A DNA stretch of 64,000 bases. It comes from Bryopsis sp. KO-2023 (lineage: Eukaryota; Chlorophyta; Ulvophyceae; Bryopsidales; Bryopsidaceae). The position numbers and the translations under genes are program-made. Under the pieces are notes generated by a model, which did not search any database, had not been told where the DNA came from, and worked only from the letters and a program-made list of their open reading frames with translations. Of this stretch, positions 10,210 to 26,095 are shown in pieces (the first letter of the stretch is position 1; each line of letters begins with the position of its first letter). The stretch is from assembly GCA_030272585.1 (NCBI GenBank), contig BSYQ01000004.1, positions 6,200,001-6,264,000 of the forward strand, written 5' to 3'.

Positions 10210-13200
10210 TTATGTGTCTGTGCCTGTGTTGCTATATATATATATATAGCAACACAGGAGGTTTGGGGATGGGAGACAGAGTCTGCGCCGCCTTTTCAGT
10301 GCCTTGGTCCCAAACTGACGGGAAGGAAGGAAACGCTGTTGTACGGGTCGACGACCCAACCACCCCAAAGATGGGTGACTGTGAAGTGAGTCCGTCGCTG
10401 TTTATGTGCGCTGTACGCAATCTGGGTGGTCGATTGATGTGGCGTCTAAGAGTGCCAGAAAGATACAATCATGGGGAGGTCCGACAGTCCTTGATCGAGG
10501 TTGAAACAGTTGGGATCGGACTTCTGTGGAGACGAGCTAACTGGGTCGTGAAGAACCACATTCAGCGCTCACGAGACGATCGATCGGGCGTGGATCCGCG
10601 CTCTTTGCATGAGGATGATGGGGAAAATACCGATCAAACCTGCGAGTCCGGGGTTTACGGCAGCTGTTCTGAAAAGCTGGAGAATCGATTGATTCACCTC
10701 CAGGTGGGCACCTCCTCTGTTGCAGGAATCCCCCGGACTTCTGGGAATCGTCGGTTCCATGAAATGTTTACCTTGGTTTTGCGGTTGGATCTAGGACGCA
10801 GTAGCGGATTTTTCCTGAAATCCACAGACCCCAGATGTTCAACCCATTATGGCTTTTTGGGGGCAAAAAGTGAGCCTTCTCCAGCATATCCTCAATGACC
10901 AATACGGACAGACCAACGCCCACACCAATTTTACTGCATGTTTAAAATCCCAATGTCAAGTTTTGTGTTGGTTGTTTCAATGCGAGGGCTTCGGAATAAT
11001 TCTGAGCACCCCTTTCATCGGTAGCAAGTCTTTTGACAGGTGGTGGCGGTGAAAGAAGTTGTTTTCCGATTCAGAACTTGGTCAATGGCATCGTTAGACT
11101 GGAAAAGCGGAGGTGGCACTGGCGGATGAATTGGATGGTCTACGTGGGGCAGTTTTTGCCCTGCAAAACTCCTTGCCTTCGTTGGCTGAGATGACCTTGC
11201 TGGAGAATTCAAACCCTTTGCATGAAAAAGATGTGGCGGACGTGTGGCAAATTTGCTGCAAATGTTGGGGAAGACATCCTCTGAAACCAGTTTCGATTAA
11301 ACTTCAAGAATTCAGATGCCCAAGGTACGGCTTTGAATGAAATTTTTGGCTGGACGAAACCCTTCATCGACACCAAAACATGGTTTTGGAGTTTTTTTTA
11401 GGAGAAAAGCGCAGATACATTGAGGGAATCTGAACAGGAAGGCGAAATAAATTCACTTCAACAAATCGCAAAGTGAGGGAAATTCCTGGCTATGAATGTG
11501 TGGTTCACATCAGAAAAATTTCCTTTTCACTGTAATGCGGGCGAAGTGGAAAGAAAGCTGTCCAAGAAAATATCAATTTGATAAGGAAATATCAGCCACC
11601 AGTTTGGGCATTTTTTTCCTCCTCTGCGGTGCAACAGAAGAAGCTTCGGAAAAATATCACAATTTTAATATTGGATGCTGTTGGTCGAATTTTCCATAAT
11701 TTTTTTTTTTTTCAGTGATTTATTTAGTCTGATCGTTCAAGTGCCAAGAGATGAAAAAGCGAAAGAAAGGTAGGGATAAGTTCTTGCTGAAAATTTTGAC
11801 ATCCAGATTATTATAATGAGGGGGGAAGCAGCTCGAGTATGATTGTGAGGCCATTGTTTTCTCTTCTATATTACAGAATTTTTCTTGAAAGCAACAGGAA
11901 GAATTTTGGGAGGGGCTACTGTTCAACTAAGGCATTTTCCAAAAAATTCCTACAACAGAATTTTCAGAAGTAGGAAAGTGAAATGCAAGTTTCTATTAGT
12001 CATCATTGCTTCAGGTCGAAATTACGGGGAATTTTGCATACATTTATGTTTTTACTTCTAATAATTGATCGACTTTTCTTAAATTTTTTGTTTAATTTTC
12101 CTGAAAACATTGGCAGGCATTGGCTTGCAACACTCTTTCACGATTGAAGGGCTGGGCTGGACATCCACGAGTGAAAACCTCGACTGCAGGATGGATGTGT
12201 TTGAAATTGGCAAAACTGTTATTGAAACAAGGGCAGCATTGCCTTCCATCCGAATGCATCGCTTTCTTAACTGATCCCTACGAATTTCTGAAGAAAATTC
12301 AAGCCAAGGCAATAGATATTGAGGATGTGAAAGAGACTGAAACACAGGTGAGCGGAGGTTTTCTTCTTGTTTAATTTTTTTTTCTTCTTCTTGTTTTTTT
12401 CTTTTTCTCTTTTCATTGTTTTCTCATTTGGAAAATCAAGGTACTTTTTTATTATCTCAGATTGGGCTGGCGTTTCCTCTACAATACTTTGTATCAAGTT
12501 CATAAATTTCCAAGTTTGTGTGTTTTTTAATGCAAATGAAATAATGAAGACTTTTTTTTTTTGACTGAGAAAAAGGTATTACTAAAATTGGCTGAGACTC
12601 ATTTGAAAGAAGGGGAGGGGGGTGGGGTGCGCATTGAGATGTGTGAAGGCAATACACAAGGAAGGGCTTCTTCCCAAAACTGAAATCCACTCAAAATTGC
12701 TGTTTCACTTGCCAACAATTGACACTCAAAACGCACCAATATTTCACACCAAACCAAAATATTATTTCTCTGTGGAGCTAGTTTTCCTAAATTAATTTAT
12801 GTATTGATTTTCCTGATAGAAATTTCATGAATTGCGTTCGATTGCTGGTGGAAGTGTGTGGCGATGGAAAAATTGTGAAAGCATCTCTGTATGCTACAAG
12901 AAAAAGCCAGGGAAAAGAAGCTCAAATTATTACCGATATAGTGACCATGCTTTTCGACCCATCTCCTGACACGAAGGTGACAATTTCCTAATGAAAAAAA
13001 TTATAATAATGGAAAAAATAGACAAAATCTACGCCTAAATGATGCATTAACGTTTTCTGTGGCTTTTGTTAAATGCTGAATAAAGGCTTGAAACACGTTT
13101 TTTATTGCTCTTTATATTGAAGAGAAAAAGCAAGAAGTTTTGAAATTGTGTTTATGCTATGTTTAAAGAATAAGGAATGATTATTTGACTTCAAATAATG

Positions 13201-13260
13201 CAGATGGATGATTTTGGGGAGCTTGATAGCAAAAGCATGCCAATTTTGGAACTGGTCAGT
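10210..13260 (+). CDS. Probable multi-exon gene, function unknown
   Basis: Several GT-AG-bounded open blocks on the plus strand read like protein. They are near 10590-10670 (AWIRALCMRMMGKIPIKPAS), 11109-11275 (ALADELDGLRGAVFALQNSL), 12118-12347 (ACNTLSRLKGWAGHP ... DPYEFLKKIQ, donor GTGAGC at 12348), 12826-12976 (RLLVEVCGDGKIVKASLYAT) and 13204-13252 (MDDFGELDSKSMPILEL). They are helical and lack known motifs. A HEAT-like scaffold is possible, but I do not recognise the family. Exon order and phases were not all verified, so parts could belong to separate genes. Confidence 0.4.
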
Positions 13261-13479
13261 CAAATCGACGCTTTTTCCTCCTCATTTAATTTTTTTTTTT
13301 TTAAATGCTTCAGAGAGGAAACCAAAAATTTGTATGAATCTTTTTTCAACAAAACGAGAAGAAAAAAGAAAATTATTTTTTTTTTCCCATCAGAAAGAGC
13401 GTTATTTTCAGTAGTAGACAAATTGAAATACAGATCAAACTCTTTTTTTGTCGTTGTATTCAAAAGCAAGAAGTGGTGA

Positions 13480-15700
13480 GCTGCAGTAAAAACACCAAAA
13501 CGACAGTTTTGCTTCTGGGTGGTCAGGAATTTGAGCTGTCCTGCATCTAACTCTGTTCTGGTCGGTGCTGCGTTGGATTCGGCCGATGAAACCGGTGTCC
13601 CTATGTCAGACTCCCCTTGGGAACGCCTCCTACAAACGAACTGGGCTCTTTGATATGCTTCTGCACAGTACATCACCGCACAAGGGAAGAAATAGCCGAA
13701 CGTCAAGTGCAGGAACAGCATGGGGACCCAGCAAGTGTGGGGGCTGGCCTGGGTGTCCCCGAATTAGTCGCATCGACCAAAGCTCCGATGACTGTGGATC
13801 GATGCAGCCACTCGGTGATAGTTCGACTCAAGTCAGGAAAGAAAGTTTGGGACACTGTGGTTGGGTAGGCGTGGTCCACGTTTTGGCACCGACTGCAAAA
13901 GGGCAGGATCCACACCGAAGAAGCCAAACAAGCAAATAAGCTGGAAAACACATGGGCCTGCAAAGGAAAAAACAAACAACCGAACTGAACAGAAGGGGAG
14001 ATACGTAAATTCACGTTGTATTGAACTAAAATTCTTTAAAAACCCCAAAACGGTCCGAAAGAAACAAATAGAATTCATAAACTTGAAATGGTTACTAAAC
14101 TTCAAAGGGTTAAGAACTACAATCATAAACGATTCAAATGTAAAAAAGAAAGCTACATTTAGGAGCAGAAATGTTCCGACCAAGATAAAAAAAAAGTATG
14201 ATTGAAAGGTCGTGGGGTTGCCAGGATGAGAAACTGATGTTCGAGAAGCAAAAAACCCACTGAGAAAAGATTGCTAAAAATAGAACGGTGCACATTGGTT
14301 TTGACCTAGAATTTGAATACTTTGAAGTCATATGCCTTCATAAAAAAGTTTTCTGAGCTATTAATGATGGAAATTGCTTATATAGTTAGTCTTTTTTTTT
14401 TTTTTTTTTTCCATGCACTTTTGACATATAAAAAGGGTCACCTTGATTGGAACGGAAAGGCCAATCCCCACCATGTTGAGAATCAAAATGGGGGTTCTCA
14501 TCAAGTACATAACCAGAAACGACAGTCTGGTGTAGTCCGGCATCGGCATATAGCTGCTGGAAAGAGTGGCCAACAGTGCATGCATGGTTTGGGAAAACAT
14601 CAAAATCACTGTCCGGTTTTTCACGTAGATATCCTTCCTTTTCAGAATGAAATACAGCCGGAGGGCCGTCACAGAAATGCAAACCAAGAAGAGGTTCACC
14701 CCCAGGGTGGCTCCGTTGATCATGGTCATTATGAATGAAAAAGCGCAGCCCAGCGAAATCATGATCACGTGGTTGGCCACATCGTATTTGAAACTGCAGG
14801 CGCTGAAATTTTTGAGAAACTGGGCTTCGGTGTCTGGGTTGAGATATTCCAGCAGCACCCCCCATTGCTTGCCATCACTCGGATCGCGAATGGACATCTT
14901 GTTAGGGGCCTTACTCTTTGGAAAACCTGAGATCAACCCAAAACAATTTGCGATGTATCGTCGACCCGACTTCTGAGTATTCTGGAGTGTGTAGCTCCGT
15001 CGGCTGCTTAGATCTCTCCTGAAGAAAGCTTGGGGTAAGCGGATCCATGTGAATCGGGGGACAAGGCCAGGCAAAATCCTCGCTTGGGGAAGTAGACACG
15101 CCCTCCTGAAAGGAATCAGCTGCTGTCGTTTCAGAGCTGGCCAATGCATCCACTTTTTCAACCGACCTCAGCGTGGGTGATCTCTCTTTGGCACGATCAA
15201 TTGCCTTTCATGGCGGATCTTTTCGAAGGAGTGTGGTGCGATGGCCCAGCCTGGTCAGCAAACGTGCAGCAACACCTTTGTTGTAGCATCCTTCTGCAGA
15301 AAACAGTCATCACAGAAACAATAAGTCCACAAAATCTCAGGTCCGAGTCGACGCTCTGCTGACCCTGGCAAGCAACCACAAATCCCAAACAAATCCACCC
15401 ATCCCTTTGATGATACATACTCAAGCAAGAAATTCTTCCAACATATATCTATACATATTACCTGTGCTCGTAGATCCCTTGTTGATGTGACTGGGTGTCT
15501 CTGTCATGCAGAGCTTGTCTCCTGTGACTGTCTGTGGCATTGCTTTCCTTTCAAGGGCATCCCGAATCTTCCTGAGCTCACCGACCACAGGTTCTGCGCA
15601 TTGTCCAAAACGTTCGTGAAGTCCTCAAGCATTGGAGGCCCATTTGGACATTCTTGCCCACACCTGCTCTGGTAGCCACCAATATCTTTCTGTCATAGGT
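13480..15700 (-). CDS. Multi-pass membrane protein, family unknown
   Basis: The strongest exon runs from about 14896 (or upstream) to 14442, with donor GTGACC. It reads MSIRDPSDGKQWGVLLEYLN, then four or more hydrophobic segments (VIMISLGCAFSFIMTMI, VNLFLVCISVTALRLYFIL, ILMFSQTMHALLATLSS, FLVMYLMRTPILILNMVGIG). An upstream exon (about 15153-14925) is Ser/Pro-rich; one at about 15620-15465 includes CAEPVVGELRKIRDALERKA. Downstream, an exon from about 13900 has PTTVSQTFFPDLSRTITEWL, and another has TCWVPMLFLHLTFGYFFPCA, followed by a basic and Ser-rich tail to about 13490. A frame change near 13755 between the last two is unexplained. It may be a transporter or receptor; nothing diagnostic was seen. 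Confidence 0.5.
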
Positions 15701-16344
15701 TAACACCAATTTCCACCAATGTTAATAATACAAATGGAAAAAAATTGCACGAAGTGGAAAACATGAGCAAAGGAATCTAATGAACATTTCTTGCACCATC
15801 CACCATGCGAAACCTAGCATATGGATGATTGCTATCAACTGCCATTGAGTGAAATTGAAAAAAAATACACTGGTCCAGATCCCATGCTACTGCTTTTCAT
15901 CAAGGCCCCACTCTCATCCTCGCTCGCGTTTCGCCAGTGTCGTCGATTCGGCGACCAACAGTGTTGGGTGGAGCCTCCTGGGCACCTTGATAAGCTGTCG
16001 GTGGTCGTGTTCAGGTGAGAGGGAGTGTGAAGGAGTGCAACGAAGATCTCAAGGGGGCGAAAACTGTTGCCGACGGCAGGGGTGGCAACGGAACGCAGTT
16101 CTCAGGCAACATCAAGCGAAATCGAGTAAGGCCGTTGCGTTTCCCAGAGGCGTGAGAACGCCAACGCACACGACACACACATCACACACGACACATCGCC
16201 AGCATGTCCCAGCTTTTCCCGTCCGTCGTACGGCTGCGTCGACTACTAATACTGGCAAAACCCCCTATTTTGCACGAACACTCCCTGCGTTTTCTGCTCC
16301 TTCGATACACGAGTCTCGAGTCTCGAGTAAGCTCATCGGTTTGG
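15701..16344. other. Intergenic / H2A-like 5' region
   Basis: No confident exon. An open frame (16204-16344) extends the H2A-like reading frame upstream by 47 codons, but its composition is untypical of a histone, so it is read here as 5' UTR. An (AC)-rich tract lies at 16168-16197. Confidence 0.4.
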
Positions 16345-16695
16345 ATGGCGGAGAGGAGCCAACAAGAACAAGAACCTAGCCTTCAAGAAAAGGCAGGCGT
16401 CACATTCCCAGTCGGGGAGGTCGCCCGACTTTTGAAGGCGCGCAACCCAAACACGCGTGTGGCCCAATCTGCGTCAGTTTATATAACAGCAGTCTTGGAA
16501 TGTATGACCGCCGAAGTTTTGGAGCTATCGGGTTACGCGGAGATCGAAACCAACACCTCTGTTTCTAAGATATACCCTGGAGACGTTCGAAGGGCGATAA
16601 GTGAAGATGACGAGCTGGACTTGTTGGCTTCGCTCCTTCCCAAGTTCAAGCAGCGAATAGAAGCAAATCGAGAAAATGAAGGGGGAGAAGAGTGA
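16345..16695 (+). CDS. Divergent histone H2A-like protein
   Basis: 116 residues with no intron. The core aligns with the H2A histone fold: AGVTFPVGEVARLLK (helix 1, canonical AG.QFPVGR..R.L), VYITAVLECMTAEVLEL (helix 2) and a DVRRAISEDDELDLL segment (helix 3 to alpha C, canonical HLQLAIRNDEELNKL). Acidic-patch positions (Glu in AVLE, TAE and LEL; acidic run DDE) are kept. Unusual features are a short acidic/Gln-rich N-tail (MAERSQQEQEPSLQEK) instead of a basic one, DVRRAI for HLQLAI, and a Glu-rich C-terminus with no GGVLPNI docking motif. The start was chosen at the Met just before the tail. It is likely a specialised H2A variant. Confidence 0.75.
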   Translation: MAERSQQEQEPSLQEKAGVTFPVGEVARLLKARNPNTRVAQSASVYITAVLECMTAEVLELSGYAEIETNTSVSKIYPGDVRRAISEDDELDLLASLLPKFKQRIEANRENEGGEE

Positions 16696-17002
16696 GAGAG
16701 AATTGAATGGGAAGCCTTATCCTTATGAACGTTTTGAAGAGGGTGGAAGCATTATGAACGTTTTGAAAAGGGTGGAAGCAGGAGAAAATATGAAGGGGGA
16801 GAAGAGTAGAATTAAATGGGAAGCCTTATGAATTTTGAAGAGAGGGGCGTTTGCTTTTGAACACAGTTTAGAGGGGTGTAGAGGGAAGACAAGAGATTTT
16901 TGAAATCTGGCGGTGAGAGTTTCGTGTAATATCCTTTTCGCAAACGTGATTATCAGTTTGGATCCTCACAAACATCTCCTCTTGGCGGTGGTAGGGATTC
17001 CC
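16696..17002. other. Convergent intergenic spacer with short tandem repeat
   Basis: Copies of a GGGGAGAAGAGT...GCCTTATGAA(C)GTTTTGAA(G/A)AGGGTGGAAGC unit (16687-16840) show a recent local duplication directly after the H2A-like stop. There is no gene. Confidence 0.6.
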
Positions 17003-17280
17003 CTAAAAATCTCTGATCATTTCCAGCCCATATTGTGCCAATTCAGGATCAGAAATAAGATCTTCCAGTACTTGCCTTTCTCCCATTGGCCTGGTGAGGA
17101 GTTCCACCATCTTCCAAGCTTTGTTATACAGCAACTGCTCTGTGTTCCCTTGTTTCCACGTGCTTGCAACTCTGGCTTGTTGGAATTTTGATCCTCCATT
17201 TGATTTTAGTGCTGGTTGTTGACGCTCCACCATGAACCTTTCTGCCCATAAATTTCGCAGCTCAGTCCATTTCCTTCAGG
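17003..17280 (-). CDS. C-terminal exon of an unknown gene
   Basis: The minus-strand frame WTELRNLWAERFMVERQQPA ... LLYNKAWKMVELLTRPMGER ... DPELAQYGLEMIRDF ends at 17003 and has clear protein character (helical, charged). Upstream, the same frame continues into a Pro/Lys-rich segment (TPRKKNTETASAQRQSEKKG) interrupted only by one TGA at about 17273-17275. Either the exon begins just after CTGAAG or the upstream part is coding with that stop inside. The family is not recognised. Confidence 0.5.
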
Positions 17281-17832
17281 TACCACCCTTTTTTTCTGAT
17301 TGTCTTTGGGCAGAGGCGGTTTCTGTGTTTTTTTTCCGCGGCGTTGGAGGCGGGGTACCTGCACGGAGCGTCGCTGGGGCAGACGGTGTATACGTGCTTG
17401 TATATGCAAAACCTCGCGAGGTGAGCGAATCCCGAAACGAATCGCCAACGAAAAAAACACCACCATTGCAAAGTATCCTCCCTTCCATCAATCATGCATG
17501 CAAAACGTCGGATTGAAAATGTATGATTCTGTGGAAAAACTGAAGCTTTCCAAGCATTTTTGACCAAAATAAAACAATTTTTAGGTGGGTTGGGTTGGAG
17601 AAGATATTTATTTTCTTCTTTTGGTGAAACATAGAATCAGTGGGGTAGAAAAGGGGGGAAAAAAAGAAAAAAATCATGGATGTATGAATCGACGCAGGAT
17701 TTTTTACATTTCTTTTCAAATCCTGATTTGAAGAAGGGGGAAGTAAACAAAGAGATTCATCCCTGCACGCATTCAAATTCATTTGATTTCAGAATTCCAT
17801 AAAGAAATGTGTGGGTGGGGGTTTTCATTCAG

Positions 17833-22489
<4,657 letters not shown>

Positions 22490-23104
22490 TGGGGCGGGGG
22501 TTGTTCTCTCCCTCCCCCCCCTCCCCCCCTTTTGGATGGATTTGAATTTTTTTTTGTCTTGGTTGCAATTTGGAGGGGGTGAGATTGGAATTGAAAAGGA
22601 TATTTGTAAGAAAACGAAAGAAACAATCAGCTGGAGGGTGTTTTTTTTGGGGGGTCCCCTGAGAGGACTCCCCTCTTTTCTTTCTGTGTTGTTTTTCTTT
22701 TTGAGAAATGCGAGGAAAATGGTATGATGTCGAGAAACTGAGAATTTTTTGTTGCTGTGGAGCAATATGATGGGAGATTGAATGCAGCAAATGAAGACGG
22801 AGTTTTTCTTTGTTTGTTTGTTTTTCCCTTTTTTGAGACGTTTTTTTTTCTTCCCTTTTCTAGATGTTGGTTTTGTCAGGTTTTTGGTGCATGGTGGAGA
22901 AATTGGAAACTTGTCTTGAAAAAAAATGCCGCATATTATTATAACAGGAAAAAAAAAAAAGCAAGGGAGGGAGGAGTTGTTCTAGGAGTATATTCTATGT
23001 ATAAATCGTTTTCTAGAATTTCTTTTTCTGAAGGCCTCCCTCCCATCAGCTTTTTCTTGTTCGTTTTCTTTGCTTTTTCCTTTTTTTTCTTTTTCCCCCC
23101 CTTT
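22490..23104. other. Intergenic, homopolymer-rich
   Basis: Region downstream of NAA35 with runs of C, T and A. No gene, and no terminator signal that I can name. Confidence 0.5.
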
Positions 23105-23234
23105 TCAGTTGTGGAATTTTGTACTTCCTTGGACTAGAGTTGCGATTTCTTCGGGGGTGGCGGGCTTGGGTTCGACTTGGAAGTATTTGTGGGAAAGGGC
23201 ATCGTTGACAGTTGGCCGATGAGCAGGGTTGTAA
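23105..23234 (-). CDS. Orphan last exon of a CDK-type protein kinase
   Basis: After a TTTTTCTAG acceptor, the minus strand reads YNPAHRPTVNDALSHKYFQV then EPKPATPEEIATL, ending at a stop after KFHN. This matches the C-lobe end of cyclin-dependent kinases of the CDK7/CDKD type (P..R..A.QAL.H.YF...P.PT.P..L). No further kinase exon was found on the minus strand between 23.3 and 26 kb, where an ankyrin gene lies on the other strand. It is a fragment, or the last exon after a very long intron. Confidence 0.6.
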
Positions 23235-23511
23235 CTAGAAAAAGAGCCAGAAAAAAACCATCCAGTTTGGTAAAGCACAAAAAATAAACAAACAGAAAGA
23301 AGATCAAGAGATGCTAGGAATTGGAATTATCCCCCTCAACTTCCCCCCCCCAAAAAAAAATATGTATATATAATACTAACCGAATAAGTATATATTATAT
23401 TATACTATAAAAAATTGTGTTGATTTCGATGGACGGGGTGTTACTTTGGCATATTGTGTTATCCTTGGTTTCTTTTTACTGAAAAGATGGGTTTTTGTGG
23501 GGGGTTTTGCG

Positions 23512-24198
23512 TCAGGATGGAATGACGCCCTTGCATTCGGCCATAATCGCAAATCATGCTGAATTTGCCAGAATGCTCGTTCTAGAAGGAGGGGCAGATT
23601 TTCGCAAGAAAACCAAAGTGAGGAGCTTTTCTTCACCGCTACCTATTTTTAATTTTAATTTTTAATTTTTTTCAACTTTGTTTTCTTTTTTTCGCCTGAA
23701 GAACAAATCAATGGCTGTATTTAAACCAGAAAAAGCATCGGCCCCACCAAAACCAAAAAAATTTGATAATAAGAAACTCATCACCACCCTTTGTTTTATT
23801 CATTGTTTTTTGTTTTTCTTTTTTTCCTTCGATCCCTTTTCTTTTTTTTTTCTTCTTGTTTTTTTTTTTCTGGTTCCCCCCCAAATATCCAATTCTTCTT
23901 CTTTATCTTCCCGTGGTCTATTCTTGTTTTTCTTCCCGTTCTAACCATCGATTTCCCTTCCCCACCAAAAAAAAAAAAAAATACTTTCCAGCCTTTTTCC
24001 CCGGGGGTTGCCAGGAGTCGAAGCCTTCGATGTTTTGCCAGCTCCAGCGACTGCGAATTCGGAAATGATTTGCCCCGGCGGCGCCGGCGGCCATTGCAGC
24101 TGGCAAAAGATTACGGGCACGTGGAACTGCAAAAATTCTTGAGAAGGCGATCCATGTCAGGATTTTGGCGACGGAAGCCTAAGCACGCTTCGTTTTAA
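23512..24198 (+). CDS. Ankyrin-repeat protein, C-terminal exons
   Basis: The exon near 23512-23616 reads DGMTPLHSAIIANHAEFARM then LVLEGGADFRKKT, a full ankyrin repeat (G.TPLH.A...H...V..L...GAD). The final exon (about 24010-24198) ends with PLQLAKDYGHVELQKFL, the last repeat, then a basic tail RRRSMSGFWRRKPKHASF. The two are separated by a T-rich intron with GT-AG type ends. Upstream exons were not identified between 22.8 and 23.5 kb, so the protein's N-terminal part and role are unknown. Confidence 0.6.
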
Positions 24199-26095
24199 TT
24201 TATCGTATACTAGTATTCGAAAGTCTATTTCTATCCTCGTTTTTGAAAATATGGTTGGTTGGTTCTTTTTTTTTTGGGGGGGGGGGGAAAGGGTTGATAT
24301 TGAACCTTGTGGTGGTGTGATCGGGTGATGGAGACCCCCCCCCTCCCCCCAAAAAAAAGGTGTGACGAATATGAAAAGAGTGAGGTAGTCAGCAGGGACC
24401 CTCCCGAAAAAAGTGTGACCGAGGTGGGGGGAAAAGTGAGATAGGCAGCAAAAAACGAGGGGGAGAAAAACAGGGATGGGGGAGAAAAAAAGGGGAGAAT
24501 TTCATAGAAAAAAAGACAGCCAGAAAATGATGTATTTTTGGCAGGAGATGTTTTGTTTTTAGGTGGGTTTTTTTCTTTTTTTTTTCTTTTTTTCAGGGGT
24601 TTTGATTTCTAGCTGTTTGTTTTGAGAATGGGACTAAAAGAAAAAGAAAAGGAAGCATGGGGAGATTGCTGTCTGCACTTTTTTCTTTCTTTTTTTTATT
24701 TGAAGAAATTTTGACCTTTGGTGATTCGAAAAAAAGAAAAGAAAAATATATAGAGAAAAGAAAAAGTCCGAAAAAAAAAACTGTTAGATTATTAACAAAA
24801 GAAAAAAAGATATGTCTAGTGTGATCGCTGCATTTTTTTTATTGTTTTTTTTTTTTTTTTACATGCTGATAAGTACATGTGTGTGATAAAATGCACACAT
24901 GTGAATAGATTTCTAAATTTAGAACAAAAAATCTAAAGGATAGATTAACACATCGAAAGCATTGGTTGAAACCGAAGGGAAAAAAAAGGGAAGGAAAAAA
25001 AAAGAAGCTGGCAAAAAGAAAAAAATGAAAAGGAGGGTTTGTTTATGTTTTATGTTTTGTTTTTGTTTTGTTTTATAAACCATCTCCCATTGATATTGTG
25101 AGGCACGGATAAGTTAAAAAAAAAAAACAAAAAAAAACACAAAAGGTCATCTTTTATAAAGAAAAAAAAAACATTAGTTGAAAGTGACATTTCGGGTTTC
25201 AAAGTGATCAATGACGGAGAAAAAAGAAGAAAAAAAACCAAAAAAACAGCGAGGTTTTTTTTTTTTTTTTTCATTGGTAGTTTGTATTAAAAAAATGTCC
25301 GGCTAAAAAACAATTCCACGAAAATGTGGGTAGAGATGGGACCGGTGAATGCCGGGGGTTGAGTTTGGGAAAGCAATGCTTCAGTTCTTTTTAGTAAGGG
25401 AGAAAATATATATATAAAAGATTAAAGAAAACGAGGGGGGTTGGGGGTGAGGCTGGGGACTAGAGATGTCCCTGTGTGTGAATTCCGGTTCACCCAAATG
25501 TGGACTTTTGATGGGAACGTTTCGGTGCCCAAATGTGAGAAAAAACGTGCAACTTTTTCCCCAACTGTGAATTGTCTGTGAATTTTTCTGGCTTGTAAAA
25601 TTCATAACAATGACTTTTTGAACCACCAACCTTACAAAAAAGAAATGTATCTCACCCCCCAAGCACTATTCAAAAAATATCCAGCCTATCAACCTCGCAT
25701 CAAGAGCATCAAAACACCCATATATGTTTGTTGTACTGCAACATCACAGTTGTCTCCACGGTTTCTTCAAGTGACCATGATTGCAAATATTATTATCGGC
25801 GAAGTCATTAGTCTCACAAATTTTTCAAAATTTCACCAGCGACCAATCATCCTATTGGGAAAAATGCGAACGATTACCCAAATGTGGATTTTGTGAAGGT
25901 CCACCCAAATGTGGATTTTCTCTTGAAAAGTTTTCAGGGACATCCCTAGTCTTGAACCACCCCCACAGATCCAGCAAATCTGGTTGATCCGCTGGATGCA
26001 GTACTACGGACAGCCAACAGTGCCCAAAACGAGTTCAAAAATAGCACCCGCAATTCGCTGCCGTCGCGGTCTGGAGTGGAACCCCTTGCGAAACG
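24199..26095. other. Homopolymer-rich intergenic region
   Basis: Long A, T and G runs with no convincing exon. It contains the MITE-like inverted repeat element at about 25461-25952 and, just before 26096, the probable promoter of the Gemin5-like gene. Confidence 0.5.
25461..25952. mobile_element. MITE-like element with TAG(A/G)GATGTCCCTG ends
   Basis: The left end TAGAGATGTCCCTG (25461) and right end CAGGGACATCCCTA (to about 25952) are inverted repeats with one mismatch. The interior has direct copies of CACCCAAATGTGGA near both ends. The terminal sequence suits the hAT superfamily, but I see no matching 8-bp flanking duplication, so it is old or mis-bounded. No coding capacity. Confidence 0.5.
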
